A stretch of 64,000 nt of DNA from Methanoregula sp. GTDB lineage: Archaea; Halobacteriota; Methanomicrobia; Methanomicrobiales; Methanospirillaceae. Below, one piece after another: positions 7,985-20,952 of the stretch; position 1 is the stretch's first letter, and each line of letters starts with the position of its first letter. Below the pieces are notes generated by a model. The model did no database searches and had not been told where the DNA came from. It was given only the letters and a program-made list of their open reading frames with translations. The position numbers were made by a program, and so were the translations under genes. The stretch lies in NCBI GenBank assembly GCA_026625165.1, contig CP112999.1:868001-932000 (forward strand), written 5' to 3'.

Positions 7985-9279
7985 GATGGAACACGATTCT
8001 TTTTGTTGTCGCATGCCTTGCAGTGCTGTCATTTGCAGTGCCTGTTCATACACAGCCTCTCCACGGATATGAAAAAATACTCGTGATTCAGCTCGATTAC
8101 GACAATGGAGTCTATCATGAGGAGTCGCAGTATATCCGGTACGGACAGGGCCCAAATCTCAACATCATGTCGGGTAATCTCAGAGCAGTTATCTCGGATG
8201 TTAATGATAAAGAAATCAAATCATTTTTTGTCATGGAGCCCGGAATTGCGACAGGGGACTCAATCGGTACCACCGAAGGGGGCATTCCCAACCTTAAAGA
8301 ATATTTGGAACTGTCCGGTTCCGATGAAATTGTCTTAACCATCCCCTACAAGCCGGATATGCAGGTGTTAAGGCTCTATGATGCACAGGGTAACACCCCC
8401 ATCATCTCCGTCGACCTCACCGTTTCACCCTCAGTATTCTGCGCAGATTATCCTGCAGATCCCGATTGCATCCAGCTCAATCTGCAATCCCGCAGACCTG
8501 CACCGGACACGAATATCCCCGCGTTTTATTTTTCGATTTTTGTCGTTCTCATCGTAATCGCAGCGACAACAGCATTCATTTTTAAGCGAAGAAAAACCGT
8601 GTCAGAAATTTTAAGGAAAAAGAGAGTCCTTATTGTTGATGATGAGCCGGATCTCGTTGAACTGGTCAGACTGCTTCTCGAAAAGCAGGGATATCAAAGT
8701 ATGTCTGCCCCCGGCGGGAAAGAATGCCTGGATCTAATCAGGCAAAAGAAAAATATTCCTGATGTCATTCTCCTTGACATCATGATGAAGCCCATGGATG
8801 GCTGGGAAACCCTTGAACAGATAAAAACCAATCCTGAAACAAAGGATATTCCTGTCCTGATGCTCACCGGGAAACAGCTCACTGCCGCAGAGGCGAAACA
8901 ATACCACGTCTGTATTGAGGATTATATCATGAAACCATTTGAAAAAGTTCAACTTTATTCAGCGATCGAACATGTCCTGATCCGGAAAAAAAATATCAGT
9001 GAGAATGTTTCTATTGCCAAAAAGGCAGGGGTTGCGCAGGAGACGTTCTGTGAATATGCAAAACTCTCAAGGCATGTTGATGTGAATAAAAAACTGATTG
9101 GTCTCCTTCAGCAGGCCTACGGCATGCAGAGCATAAACGATTTGAAAGACGGTGAAGAGTACAGGATTATCGAACATATGATTATCAATACGAGATACAG
9201 TGAAGACCGTCTTGAACAGATACAACGTGAAATTTTTTCAGCATTCACAGCAAAAGGGTATCCGGTCCCTGTCTGGTGA
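7966..9279 (+). CDS. Membrane-anchored receiver-domain protein with extracytoplasmic sensor-like domain
   Basis: Up to 437 residues; an ATG at 7981 is an alternative start that keeps the signal sequence. Order of parts: signal or anchor helix (about 8-28), an extracytoplasmic domain of about 155 residues, a transmembrane helix (about 186-206) followed by the basic stretch KRRK, then a full receiver domain (about 218-335) with VDDE (Asp225, Asp226), the phospho-acceptor Asp271 in LLDIMM, Thr301 and Lys323. A C-terminal region of about 100 residues is probably helical. There is no histidine kinase domain, DNA-binding domain or other output module. A receiver joined by a membrane helix to an outside domain is unusual: phosphorylation inside may change the outside domain or the peptidase encoded just upstream. 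The receiver resembles the free one at 31399 (shared DIMMxPMDGWETLE). Confidence 0.8.
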   Translation: MEWIAMRWNTILFVVACLAVLSFAVPVHTQPLHGYEKILVIQLDYDNGVYHEESQYIRYGQGPNLNIMSGNLRAVISDVNDKEIKSFFVMEPGIATGDSIGTTEGGIPNLKEYLELSGSDEIVLTIPYKPDMQVLRLYDAQGNTPIISVDLTVSPSVFCADYPADPDCIQLNLQSRRPAPDTNIPAFYFSIFVVLIVIAATTAFIFKRRKTVSEILRKKRVLIVDDEPDLVELVRLLLEKQGYQSMSAPGGKECLDLIRQKKNIPDVILLDIMMKPMDGWETLEQIKTNPETKDIPVLMLTGKQLTAAEAKQYHVCIEDYIMKPFEKVQLYSAIEHVLIRKKNISENVSIAKKAGVAQETFCEYAKLSRHVDVNKKLIGLLQQAYGMQSINDLKDGEEYRIIEHMIINTRYSEDRLEQIQREIFSAFTAKGYPVPVW

Positions 9280-9390
9280 TCGGGACCGTGTACAATTTCA
9301 AGGAACGATAGCCGATCCGATACTTGTTGCCAAAATCCGGTTAATGTCAAACAATAATAAAAGACCAGACCTGATAACAAATCCAAACAT

Positions 9391-9402
9391 TTTTTAAATA
9401 CC
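9391..9402 (+). promoter_or_regulatory. TATA-like element for the second Ni/Co transporter operon
   Basis: TTTTTAAATACC lies about 50-60 bases before the ATG at 9450 and suits an archaeal TATA box with a leader of about 25-30 bases. The 19-base palindrome found before cluster 1 is not present here. Confidence 0.45.
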
Positions 9403-9449
9403 AAATCTTACAAAAGTATACAATCGTATTACTAATCAATGGTGACTAC

Positions 9450-10106
9450 ATGCACATACCTGACGCATTTATACCGATCCCGCAGGGCATTGTATACTGG
9501 ATCGTTGCCCTGGTCTTTGTTGCACTTGCATTACGGTGGGCAAAGAATGAAATGAGCGAAGAAAAGATCCCGCTGATTGCAGTTCTTGCAGCCGGTATCT
9601 TTGCCCTCCAGTCTTTCAACCTTCCCGTCTCCATGGGGACGAGCGGGCATCTTGTCGGAGGCGCACTTGCAGCAATCGTGCTTGGATCACCCTTTGCCGC
9701 GGTCTTTATCCTGACACTCGTCCTTATCGTGCAGGGGGTCTTGTTTGGAGACGGCGGGATCACGACCATGGGTGCGAATATCCTGAATATGGGAGTGATC
9801 GGGGGCTTTGTCGGTTTCTACACTTTTAAGGGACTGATGGCAGCGACAAAAAATGTGAGCATCGCTGCATTCGTGGCAGCATGGCTTGCCTGCCTTATCC
9901 CGGCGCTTGCCTGTGCTGTTGAGATGTATTTAGCCGGCACCTTCCCGCTCAGGGAGGGATTGGTTGCAATGGGGTTATACCATGCGCTGATCGGGGTAAT
10001 CGAAGGGTTCGTCACTGTCGTTGCTATCCACCTTATTGTTGCAGCCCGCCCGGATATTGTTGATTTTAAGATCGCAGCAAAAGATGCACAAGGAGTGAAC
10101 GTGTAA
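9450..10106 (+). CDS. cbiM: ECF-type Ni/Co transporter substrate-binding subunit CbiM/NikM (cluster 2)
   Basis: A 218-residue membrane protein beginning MHIPDAF, the classical CbiM/NikM start in which the free N-terminus and His2 bind the metal. Later segments (SFNLPVSMGTSGHLVGGALA and GGITTMGANILNMGV) contain the further His and the Gly-rich loop of the family. It has about seven helices. Its stop overlaps the start of the PDGLE gene by one base, and cbiO and cbiQ follow, giving a complete transporter. Unlike the CbiM at 3691 it has the canonical N-terminus and a PDGLE partner, so the two transporters may differ in metal or affinity. Nickel versus cobalt is not decidable here. Confidence 0.9.
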   Translation: MHIPDAFIPIPQGIVYWIVALVFVALALRWAKNEMSEEKIPLIAVLAAGIFALQSFNLPVSMGTSGHLVGGALAAIVLGSPFAAVFILTLVLIVQGVLFGDGGITTMGANILNMGVIGGFVGFYTFKGLMAATKNVSIAAFVAAWLACLIPALACAVEMYLAGTFPLREGLVAMGLYHALIGVIEGFVTVVAIHLIVAARPDIVDFKIAAKDAQGVNV

Positions 10107-10462
10107 TGGATAACAAGACCTTCCTCGTAATTGGTATTATTGTTGCACTGCTTATCGGCGTGGTTGCCGTGTTCCTTGCGTCGGGAGATCCCGATGGCCT
10201 TGAGAGCACTGCGCTCATCGTGCAGGGGCAAAAAAGCCTTACCGGCGATACACCTCCTGATGCTGAAATCCACGAAGATACGACCGGGAAATTCTCATAC
10301 GAGTCGCCCATGCCGGATTATTCACTCGGTGAAGGACTTGGGCCATTGGGCGGCATCGTTGCGATAGTTGCCGGAACACTGCTTGCCTTTGCACTTGTGC
10401 TGGGCATCTCAAAACTGCTTGTTCTTAAGAAAAAACAGAAAGAAGCGCAGGTAAACCAATAG
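10106..10462 (+). CDS. PDGLE-domain small subunit (CbiN-like) of Ni/Co transporter
   Basis: A 118-residue protein with an N-terminal membrane helix (about 5-24), the signature DPDGLE directly after it (about residues 28-33), an extracytoplasmic middle part and a second helix (about 80-105) with a Lys-rich cytoplasmic tail. This is the layout of PDGLE proteins, which replace or fuse to CbiN in many nickel/cobalt ECF transporters and help load the metal into CbiM. It overlaps the preceding cbiM by one base and sits 34 bases before cbiO. Confidence 0.85.
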   Translation: MDNKTFLVIGIIVALLIGVVAVFLASGDPDGLESTALIVQGQKSLTGDTPPDAEIHEDTTGKFSYESPMPDYSLGEGLGPLGGIVAIVAGTLLAFALVLGISKLLVLKKKQKEAQVNQ

Positions 10463-10496
10463 GACTATAATTTTTTTCACCCAATGTACCTGACAC

Positions 10497-11330
10497 ATGC
10501 ACCTCATTGAAACACGGGATCTCTGTTATTCTTACCCCCATAGCGTCCGGGCACTGGAAGGGATCAATTTTATCGCCCCGCGGAATGCGAGGATTGCGGT
10601 TATCGGTTCAAACGGTGCCGGCAAGAGCACGCTTTTCAAGCACTTCAATGGTATCTTTAAACCTACTTCAGGCTCGGTCCTTATCAGGGGAGAACCTATC
10701 ACAAAACATAATATCCGTGAGGTGCGGAAGTTCGTCGGGATCGTGTTCCAGAATGCTGACGACCAGATCTTTTCCCCCACGGTCGAGCAGGATGTCGCCT
10801 TTGGCCCGACCAACCTTGGCCTGGATGAAGAGACGATCCACCACAGGGTGCATGAAGCCTTAAAAATTGTCGGGATAGAGGACCTTGCCGGGCGTGTCCC
10901 CCACCACCTGAGCGGCGGGGAGAAAAAGCGTGTCGCCATTGCCGGAGTCATCGCCATGGAACCGGAAGTGCTGGTGCTCGATGAACCGACCGCCGGCCTT
11001 GACCCTCAGGGCGTCCACGACCTCATCGGTTTTGTCAACTCTCTCTCAAGGAAATACGGGATGACGGTCATCTTCTCAACCCATGATGTCGCTCTTGTCG
11101 CCGAGGTTGCAGACTATATCTACGTCATGAACAAGGGACGGTTTGTCGCGGAAGGTTCAGTGGAGGAAATTTTCATCCAGCCGGACATGCTCAAATCCAT
11201 GCGTCTTGATGTCCCTGTCCTGCCAAAGCTGATCCAGTCGCTGAAGAAAAATGGCGTTCCCGTTACCATGGCATATACCTACGATGATGCCGAAAAGGTC
11301 CTGATACAGGCATTCAAAGGAAAGATATGA
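10497..11330 (+). CDS. cbiO: ECF-type Ni/Co transporter ATPase CbiO (cluster 2)
   Basis: A 277-residue ABC ATPase. Walker A is GSNGAGKST, the Q-loop region reads GIVFQNADDQIFSPTV, the signature is LSGGEKK, Walker B is VLVLDEPTAG, and the switch His lies in FSTHDV. It forms the motor of the second metal importer. The ATG at 10497 directly follows the PDGLE gene, and the stop overlaps the cbiQ start by 4 bases (ATGA). Compared with the CbiO at 4475 it lacks the roughly 30-residue N-terminal extension. Confidence 0.9.
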   Translation: MHLIETRDLCYSYPHSVRALEGINFIAPRNARIAVIGSNGAGKSTLFKHFNGIFKPTSGSVLIRGEPITKHNIREVRKFVGIVFQNADDQIFSPTVEQDVAFGPTNLGLDEETIHHRVHEALKIVGIEDLAGRVPHHLSGGEKKRVAIAGVIAMEPEVLVLDEPTAGLDPQGVHDLIGFVNSLSRKYGMTVIFSTHDVALVAEVADYIYVMNKGRFVAEGSVEEIFIQPDMLKSMRLDVPVLPKLIQSLKKNGVPVTMAYTYDDAEKVLIQAFKGKI

Positions 11331-12154
11331 TCGAAGAGCTTTTCCTAATTGAAAAACAGGCATACCGCGACAGCTTCATACACCGGCTTGATGCACGTGT
11401 TAAGATCATACTTGCGTTTGCCGTTATCATCGCTATTGTGGCTGTCCCTTATTCCCCGATGGTCTATACGGTTGGTGCCATCTTTTTTTTATTTTTTATA
11501 CTTTTATGGGCAGCGTCAAAATTATCCCCGTTCGTTTATGCAAAACGGCTGCTTGCGATTGTCCCGATTTGGGGGATTATTATCTTTTTCCAGATTTTTT
11601 TCAAAAACAAGTATTATACAGATTACCATGTCCTTTTCTCCTTGCCGCTGGGTATCAACATCTATACCGAATCCATTGAGTTCGCGTCCATTCTCGCAGT
11701 AAAATTTCTTGTCTGTATATCTTTTATCATCCTTCTCTCATCCACAACAAAACTGCAGGACCTCCTGCAGGGAGCAAGCCGTCTCGGACTTCCTGCAGAG
11801 ATCGCTCTCGCGCTTGGCATGATGATCCGCTACCTCTTTGTTTTCGGGTACATTTTCCGTAAGATCAACCACACGCTGGAAACCCGGTGTTTCGATCCAT
11901 TCGACCCGGCGCTTCCTTACCGGTACCGGCTACGGCAGCTGGGATACACGATCGGGACAATGTTTATCCGGTCCTATGAACAGGGCGAACGGGTATACAC
12001 CAGTATGCTCTGCCGGGGGTACGGGAGGGACAGCCATCTTTTTATCACAAAAAAGCCATTAAAACGGAGCGAATGGGTTTTTCTATCCATCAGCCTGTTC
12101 CTTGTCGTGTCAATCCCTGTCTCGATCTGGATCACCGCAACCCGTCTTATCTGA
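11327..12154 (+). CDS. cbiQ: ECF transporter transmembrane subunit CbiQ (cluster 2)
   Basis: A 275-residue membrane protein. The N-terminal part reads YRDSFIHRLDARVKIILAF, where CbiQ proteins have a conserved Asp-x-Arg-x-Lys. The late cytoplasmic part ETRCFDP...RSYEQGERVYTSMLCRGYG is the EcfT coupling region with its Arg-Gly motif. It couples CbiO to CbiM. The start overlaps the cbiO stop in ATGA. A T-rich tract just after the stop, near 12163-12170, probably ends the operon transcript. Confidence 0.88.
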   Translation: MIEELFLIEKQAYRDSFIHRLDARVKIILAFAVIIAIVAVPYSPMVYTVGAIFFLFFILLWAASKLSPFVYAKRLLAIVPIWGIIIFFQIFFKNKYYTDYHVLFSLPLGINIYTESIEFASILAVKFLVCISFIILLSSTTKLQDLLQGASRLGLPAEIALALGMMIRYLFVFGYIFRKINHTLETRCFDPFDPALPYRYRLRQLGYTIGTMFIRSYEQGERVYTSMLCRGYGRDSHLFITKKPLKRSEWVFLSISLFLVVSIPVSIWITATRLI

Positions 12155-12192
12155 CCCAAGCTTTTTTTTAAATCCAGCTAATATCATCACTC

Positions 12193-12501
12193 ATGGAGAA
12201 CAAATTCGGGCGGGGTTTTATCACGACCATCGTGCTGATCGCAAAACATTTCGCAATGCCGCCGGAGCAGGCATGGTTCGGGGTGGCGGATCACCTTGAT
12301 GGGCTTGTCATGCCCGACCGGTTCAGGGGGACCGAGATTGAGGAGATAGTGACACTGCTGCGGAAAAAAGTGGTCTGGCACCAGCCTGGTACGATGGACA
12401 AGGAAGACGCACGCGACGTGATTGCAGTCCTCAACCGCCTTGTCCTCGCGATAGATCGGGAACTGGGCATCAGGGACCCGGATATCGGGACATATCATTA
12501 A
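12193..12501 (+). CDS. Small conserved-looking protein of unknown function
   Basis: A 102-residue soluble, mixed-charge protein (starting MENKFGRGFITTIVLIAKHF) with no signal peptide or membrane helix. I recognise no family. Codon use is like its neighbours, and the start lies about 40 bases after the second transporter operon's cbiQ, with a T-rich tract in between, so it may have its own promoter. Nothing in the sequence ties it to metal transport. Confidence 0.6.
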   Translation: MENKFGRGFITTIVLIAKHFAMPPEQAWFGVADHLDGLVMPDRFRGTEIEEIVTLLRKKVVWHQPGTMDKEDARDVIAVLNRLVLAIDRELGIRDPDIGTYH

Positions 12502-12630
12502 AACGAAAAAATCAGAATTTTTACCGCACCCGGCAGGTCAGATAATAAATCCGGCGCCGTAAAGAACGCAGCTTTTGAAAAAATGCCGGATTATCCCTGA
12601 TTTCACACTGTATTTTACGTCGGTGCAACA

Positions 12631-12662
12631 AGGTTTTATTCTATTAAAACCTATATTTATTG
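12631..12662 (+). promoter_or_regulatory. gyrBA promoter region with perfect inverted repeat at the TATA box
   Basis: Arms AGGTTTTA and TAAAACCT (8 bases, perfect) enclose TTCTAT at 12631-12652. They abut a TATA-like element, CTATATTTATTG, at about 12651-12662, in the position of the archaeal BRE/TATA region. Transcription would start near 12685, leaving a leader of about 45 bases that contains the ribosome-binding site AAAGGAGGT at 12716-12724. The repeat could bind a regulator or form a cruciform that responds to DNA supercoiling, which would suit a gyrase promoter. Confidence 0.5.
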
Positions 12663-12717
12663 TGAAACGCACAGGTATTTGCGCGGCTTTTTTGAAACAA
12701 AGCCAGAATTTTCTTAA

Positions 12718-17305
<4,588 letters not shown>

Positions 17306-17310
17306 CTGGG

Positions 17311-17338
17311 TTTTTAAAACACAATTTTTTTTAATTTT
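17311..17338 (+). terminator. T-rich terminator-like tract after gyrA
   Basis: Runs of five and eight T residues (TTTTTAAAACACAATTTTTT and on) begin just after the gyrA stop. Archaeal RNA polymerase terminates at such oligo-T tracts without a required hairpin. Confidence 0.45.
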
Positions 17339-17491
17339 ACAGCATCTGTTCACTATATTAAATAAAAAAACATGTGCAACATGGATCTCTGTTCCTGATG
17401 TAATACCAGGGATCTTTTAAAAAGCCGGTTTTTAAACAGTAATGGTTTTGTTATTGTGGAGACGAGATACCGGTAAGGTGAATATTTTCTC

Positions 17492-17905
17492 ATGTTCCGT
17501 AAAACATTCCATGTGACATCACAGCGCGAAGGGGAGATCATCAACCTCACGCCGGATATTAAACGGGTTGTAAAGGAGAGCAATGTAAAGGAAGGACTCG
17601 TCCACCTCTTTGTCAGGCACTCGACAGCCGCACTCACCACGATCGAGTTTGAGCCAGGTGTACTTGCCGATCTCTCCCGTGCCCTGTCGGTGCTCGCTCC
17701 AGATGATGCAGAGTATGCCCATAACACCCGCTGGGGCGACGGCAACGGCCGGTCCCATGTGAAAGCGGCACTGGTCGGCCCATCTCTGACAGTGCCGGTA
17801 GAGAACGGAGAACCACTCTGCGGGACATGGCAGCAGGTTGTGCTCCTTGAACTGGACGTGAACGCGGGGCGGGAGAGGGAGGTCGTGTGTACGGTGACCG
17901 GGTAA
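17492..17905 (+). CDS. YjbQ/UPF0047 family protein
   Basis: A 137-residue single-domain protein of normal family length. Family hallmarks are HSTAALTTIEFEPG, RWGDGNGRSHVKAALVGPS and CGTWQQVVLLELD. E. coli YjbQ has a weak thiamine-phosphate-synthase-like activity, but the family's physiological role is not settled. AAGGTGA about nine bases before the ATG acts as ribosome-binding site. The gene stands alone between gyrA and the convergent polB-like operon. Confidence 0.88.
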   Translation: MFRKTFHVTSQREGEIINLTPDIKRVVKESNVKEGLVHLFVRHSTAALTTIEFEPGVLADLSRALSVLAPDDAEYAHNTRWGDGNGRSHVKAALVGPSLTVPVENGEPLCGTWQQVVLLELDVNAGREREVVCTVTG

Positions 17906-17950
17906 TGATTACAGGTTTCTAATAACAAAGTAGTATTTCAGACAGGCTGA

Positions 17951-19954
17951 TCATCCCGCTTTTACAGGCAGTTCCATGACCACTTCACCCTGTTTTCCTT
18001 CAGGCTTTTTTCGGGCAAACGCATACACGATCTCATCCCAGGCTTTCTCCAGCAGATCCCAGTAGTACGGTACATCGAACGATCCGGCGATCCACGCCGG
18101 ATCGACCTGGTACTTCCGCGCATCCCGCACGACATAGCTGACTTTTGAGCCCGGTGCGACTGCAACGCCCTCCTTCCGGTATGCATTCACCGCAGCACCT
18201 TCGATGCAGCGGTGCGCGTACGTAAGCCTGCTGATCCGCCGGTGGATTGCCAGATCCGGTGCCTGTGCACCGGGGAGTTCCTGCACAGCATGCCGGTAGA
18301 TCTCCCTGACCTGATCATGGATCCCCCTGAGATCTTCGATCGTTACAGCTCCCGACATCACGGAAAGCATCCTGCGCTGCATGTTCCGTATATATTCCGG
18401 GGTGTCGTGCCTGCGGGCTGCGATCCCCCGGACTTTCATGCTCCCGTCCGAAAGCCGGCCGTAATACCGGTTGTACGAGCCGGACCCGTCATTCTGCGGC
18501 AGGAATACGATCCAGTTGAAATGTTCGACCTCCGTGAGCAGCCCGGTCTCCTGCCCGACACGGGCTTTCAGCGCACCGACCGGCGACCCCTGCACCCAGA
18601 GGCAGTCAACAATCCCGTGCAGCACACAAAACCCCATGGACTCCGCGATATCCTTGGTGCGCATCAGGATGTCGCGGGACCGGCCGGTGATCCCCTCGTG
18701 CACCTCGATCCTGCCGAACTTTGCGTTCTTGTAGCCGGTGTACCCGAAGCATGTGACAAGCATCCATTTGAGGATCGAATCGATGCCGGCATACCGGGGG
18801 TCCTGCTTTTTTAACTGTTTTGTTGAAACCCGCAGCGCGAGGAGCGGGGCAAGTACTGCCGGCAGGAACCCCTGCCGTTCCGGGTGTCCGATGGTCTCGG
18901 GGGAGAGGTTCGACTGGACAATGATGGAAGGGTACAGCGAAGTGAAGTCGATCTCGTCTGCGTTCCCGTAGGCCCCCGGCACCGGCTGGAACATCATCCC
19001 CCCTCGATCTGCTTCCTTAAGTTTGGAGAACCTCCGCACTTTCTCCACATCGCTTTTGCGGAACGGGACGGCAATACCCTGCCTGACCGCTTCGTACACC
19101 TCGTACCCGGAGATGAGCGTGCCCGGTGTGAACCGCGATGCAAGGTTTGGGGAGAGCCCGGAGAGCCTCGCTGCCATGAGCACCCCCTCAATCCCTCCCT
19201 CCCGGTACACGAAGCTCTGTTCCGTGTCGATCAGGATCCTGCCATCCGGTATGAGCGCCGATTCCTTGTGCTCCATCCGGCCGTAACTCCAGTACGACCG
19301 TGCGCTCATCGCCCGGTACTTACCGCTCCGGGAAAAAGGCATATCGAACCCGTGCACCCGGGCCTGCCGCTGCAGTTTCGGCATCCATATGTCGGCATCC
19401 GGCATGAGGATCACGTCAGGGTCGCACGCGGTGACAAGCAGGAAGAGGTCGGCGAGCAGATCGCGCTGTGTCCCGTGCAGGTGCCCGGTGCGCCCGTCGC
19501 AGACAACATCCGCATCGGAACATGCGGATGAACGCACCGGGTCATCGCGGATCCGGATTTCCATTTTGCACAGGTCGCAGGAAATGTCCGGGGAGAAGCG
19601 CGACCCGTTCTCCTTGCAGCAGGGGACTATCCCGCGTTCTGCCATGAAGCGCTGGTCGATACGCACGTCCACGTTGAATAGCTGCGCATCATATTGCGTC
19701 TGTTGCTCGATCGCTTCTGCTACAGGACGCCCGGCAAAGACTTTGTATCCCTCAAGATCGCCAAAAATCGTCCTGAACGTGCACTCCTCTGCACGGTATT
19801 CGCTCTCCAGCGCCGCGATCATCCCGTGGTGCGGGTGCGGGTCGGGCAGGTACAGGTAGAACGGCGGGTCGTATTCATGCCGTATCTTTTTTATTGTACC
19901 GTCCTTGTACCACAGGTCAACGCTGCCCCGGTATACCGAATCAAGGATCCACAT
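17951..19954 (-). CDS. Divergent family-B DNA polymerase (PolB2-like, altered active site)
   Basis: A 667-residue PolB relative. Motif A is kept as DFTSLYPSI (Asp336). Motif B is altered ([20 protein letters not shown]; the usual Asn-Ser and Tyr-Gly are replaced by Thr-Cys and Phe-Gly). Motif C, usually YGDTDS, reads HGIVDC (446-451): the first Asp is lost, but the second, Asp450, is kept. The 3'-5' exonuclease motifs look degenerate ([17 protein letters not shown]). A four-Cys group (Cys112/113, Cys126, Cys129) may bind zinc. This matches the archaeal PolB2 group, first described as inactivated and later, in Sulfolobus, reported to act in damage tolerance. Because the metal-binding Asp residues of motifs A and C remain, residual activity is possible. 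The start overlaps the upstream small gene by 14 bases. Confidence 0.85.
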   Translation of the reverse strand: MWILDSVYRGSVDLWYKDGTIKKIRHEYDPPFYLYLPDPHPHHGMIAALESEYRAEECTFRTIFGDLEGYKVFAGRPVAEAIEQQTQYDAQLFNVDVRIDQRFMAERGIVPCCKENGSRFSPDISCDLCKMEIRIRDDPVRSSACSDADVVCDGRTGHLHGTQRDLLADLFLLVTACDPDVILMPDADIWMPKLQRQARVHGFDMPFSRSGKYRAMSARSYWSYGRMEHKESALIPDGRILIDTEQSFVYREGGIEGVLMAARLSGLSPNLASRFTPGTLISGYEVYEAVRQGIAVPFRKSDVEKVRRFSKLKEADRGGMMFQPVPGAYGNADEIDFTSLYPSIIVQSNLSPETIGHPERQGFLPAVLAPLLALRVSTKQLKKQDPRYAGIDSILKWMLVTCFGYTGYKNAKFGRIEVHEGITGRSRDILMRTKDIAESMGFCVLHGIVDCLWVQGSPVGALKARVGQETGLLTEVEHFNWIVFLPQNDGSGSYNRYYGRLSDGSMKVRGIAARRHDTPEYIRNMQRRMLSVMSGAVTIEDLRGIHDQVREIYRHAVQELPGAQAPDLAIHRRISRLTYAHRCIEGAAVNAYRKEGVAVAPGSKVSYVVRDARKYQVDPAWIAGSFDVPYYWDLLEKAWDEIVYAFARKKPEGKQGEVVMELPVKAG

Positions 19955-20216
19955 CGCGCCCTGCCTGCTCCTGCTCTGTCTGTTCCTGCTTTGCCTGCTC
20001 CATCTCCTTGATCAGCTCGACAAGCACGGAGAAGACCGCGGCTTCGAGCGGATCGTCGCAGCCGTAGAATGCCTCGCTTGCATGTTTCTGTGCGAGCCGG
20101 GCGAGTTTCTCGCCGTACGTCCGGTCTTTTTCTTTGAGCGCCCGTGACGACCGTGCCCATCGGTCAGCGGTGCTCTTCACCCCCTGCCGGATGCTTGCAA
20201 AACTCCTGCCCGTCAC
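19941..20216 (-). CDS. Small helical protein in the PolB2-like operon
   Basis: A 91-residue, highly charged, probably all-helical protein (starting MTGRSFASIRQGVKSTADRW) with a Glu/Gln-rich tail (KEMEQAKQEQTEQEQAG) that may be a coiled coil. I know no named family. It overlaps the upstream gene by 4 bases and the polymerase gene by 14 bases, so it is coupled to both and probably acts in the same complex, for example as an adaptor. The function is inferred only from this arrangement. Confidence 0.7.
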   Translation of the reverse strand: MTGRSFASIRQGVKSTADRWARSSRALKEKDRTYGEKLARLAQKHASEAFYGCDDPLEAAVFSVLVELIKEMEQAKQEQTEQEQAGRDVDP

Positions 20217-20737
20217 GACACCTCCAGTGTCCTCTGCGCAGGGGGGAGCGGGCAGCCGGAGCGCAACGACCGGGCGCTGCGGTGCCGGTGGCAGGCGGGA
20301 TCAACGGATGGCGCACTATGGAAGATGCGGTCTGCCGAGCGCACCAGTGCGGAGAACGGGCGGTCGATGGCGGGCGTGTACAGGATCAGGAGTGCTTCGC
20401 GCCCCACGTCCCTGAGTGCGCCGGCAACCGGGAGGATCATCGCCTCCGCCCCGTCAAACATTGTCGGGTCATGTTCGACAAATACGATGGTGTGCCCCGC
20501 TTCTTTTAAAATGGTGAAGAGCTGGTGGGCGGTAAACGCCCTTCTCACCTCAAAGTTTGTCGAGGTGCGGTTGATGGAGGAGAGGATGCGCGAGTAGTTG
20601 CCACACACAAAGAGGAATAGGAACCGCTGGAGATCCGCGTTGCTGTTGAGGGCTTTGATGATGACATGTTCCGGGGCGATCACCGCATTGAATGTGCCGG
20701 ACTGTAGTGCAATCCCGTTTGAGATCTCGATCCTCAT
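20213..20737 (-). CDS. RecA-fold-like protein lacking a P-loop, first gene of the PolB2-like operon
   Basis: A 174-residue protein. The middle part (RRAFTAHQLFTILKEAGHTI, then VFVEHDPTMF) looks like the Walker-B half of a RecA/RadA-type ATPase, a hydrophobic strand ending in acidic residues, but no GxxxxGK[ST] motif occurs anywhere. The C-terminal 30 residues are Arg/Ser/Pro-rich and probably disordered. PolB2 genes of other archaea, and bacterial imuA-imuB-dnaE2 cassettes, also pair a divergent polymerase with a RecA-like protein, so this could be a DNA-bound scaffold rather than an ATPase. The RecA link rests on weak pattern resemblance. The start at 20737 follows GGTG closely. Confidence 0.6.
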   Translation of the reverse strand: MRIEISNGIALQSGTFNAVIAPEHVIIKALNSNADLQRFLFLFVCGNYSRILSSINRTSTNFEVRRAFTAHQLFTILKEAGHTIVFVEHDPTMFDGAEAMILPVAGALRDVGREALLILYTPAIDRPFSALVRSADRIFHSAPSVDPACHRHRSARSLRSGCPLPPAQRTLEVS

Positions 20738-20952
20738 CGCACCGGATCCCTGCTGTTCTGAGAGGGATAAGCATCAGGCTTGCGCGGGGCGAAAGTGTTG
20801 CATTGACAGGCACACCACGCGAGTGAGATGGGGATGCGGGGGATGATCTGATGAAAAAATATGAGCAGATTTGGGGGAAAAAGTCTGGGGAAAAAGAACG
20901 GATGATCTCTTTTGCTCCTGTTCAGTTCTCCTGCGCGTCCGGCAGGCTGCCC

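Noticed and set aside
9400-9449. DtxR-type operator before the second cbiM
   Set aside because: Only CCAAATC is shared with the palindrome at 6680; there is no second arm.
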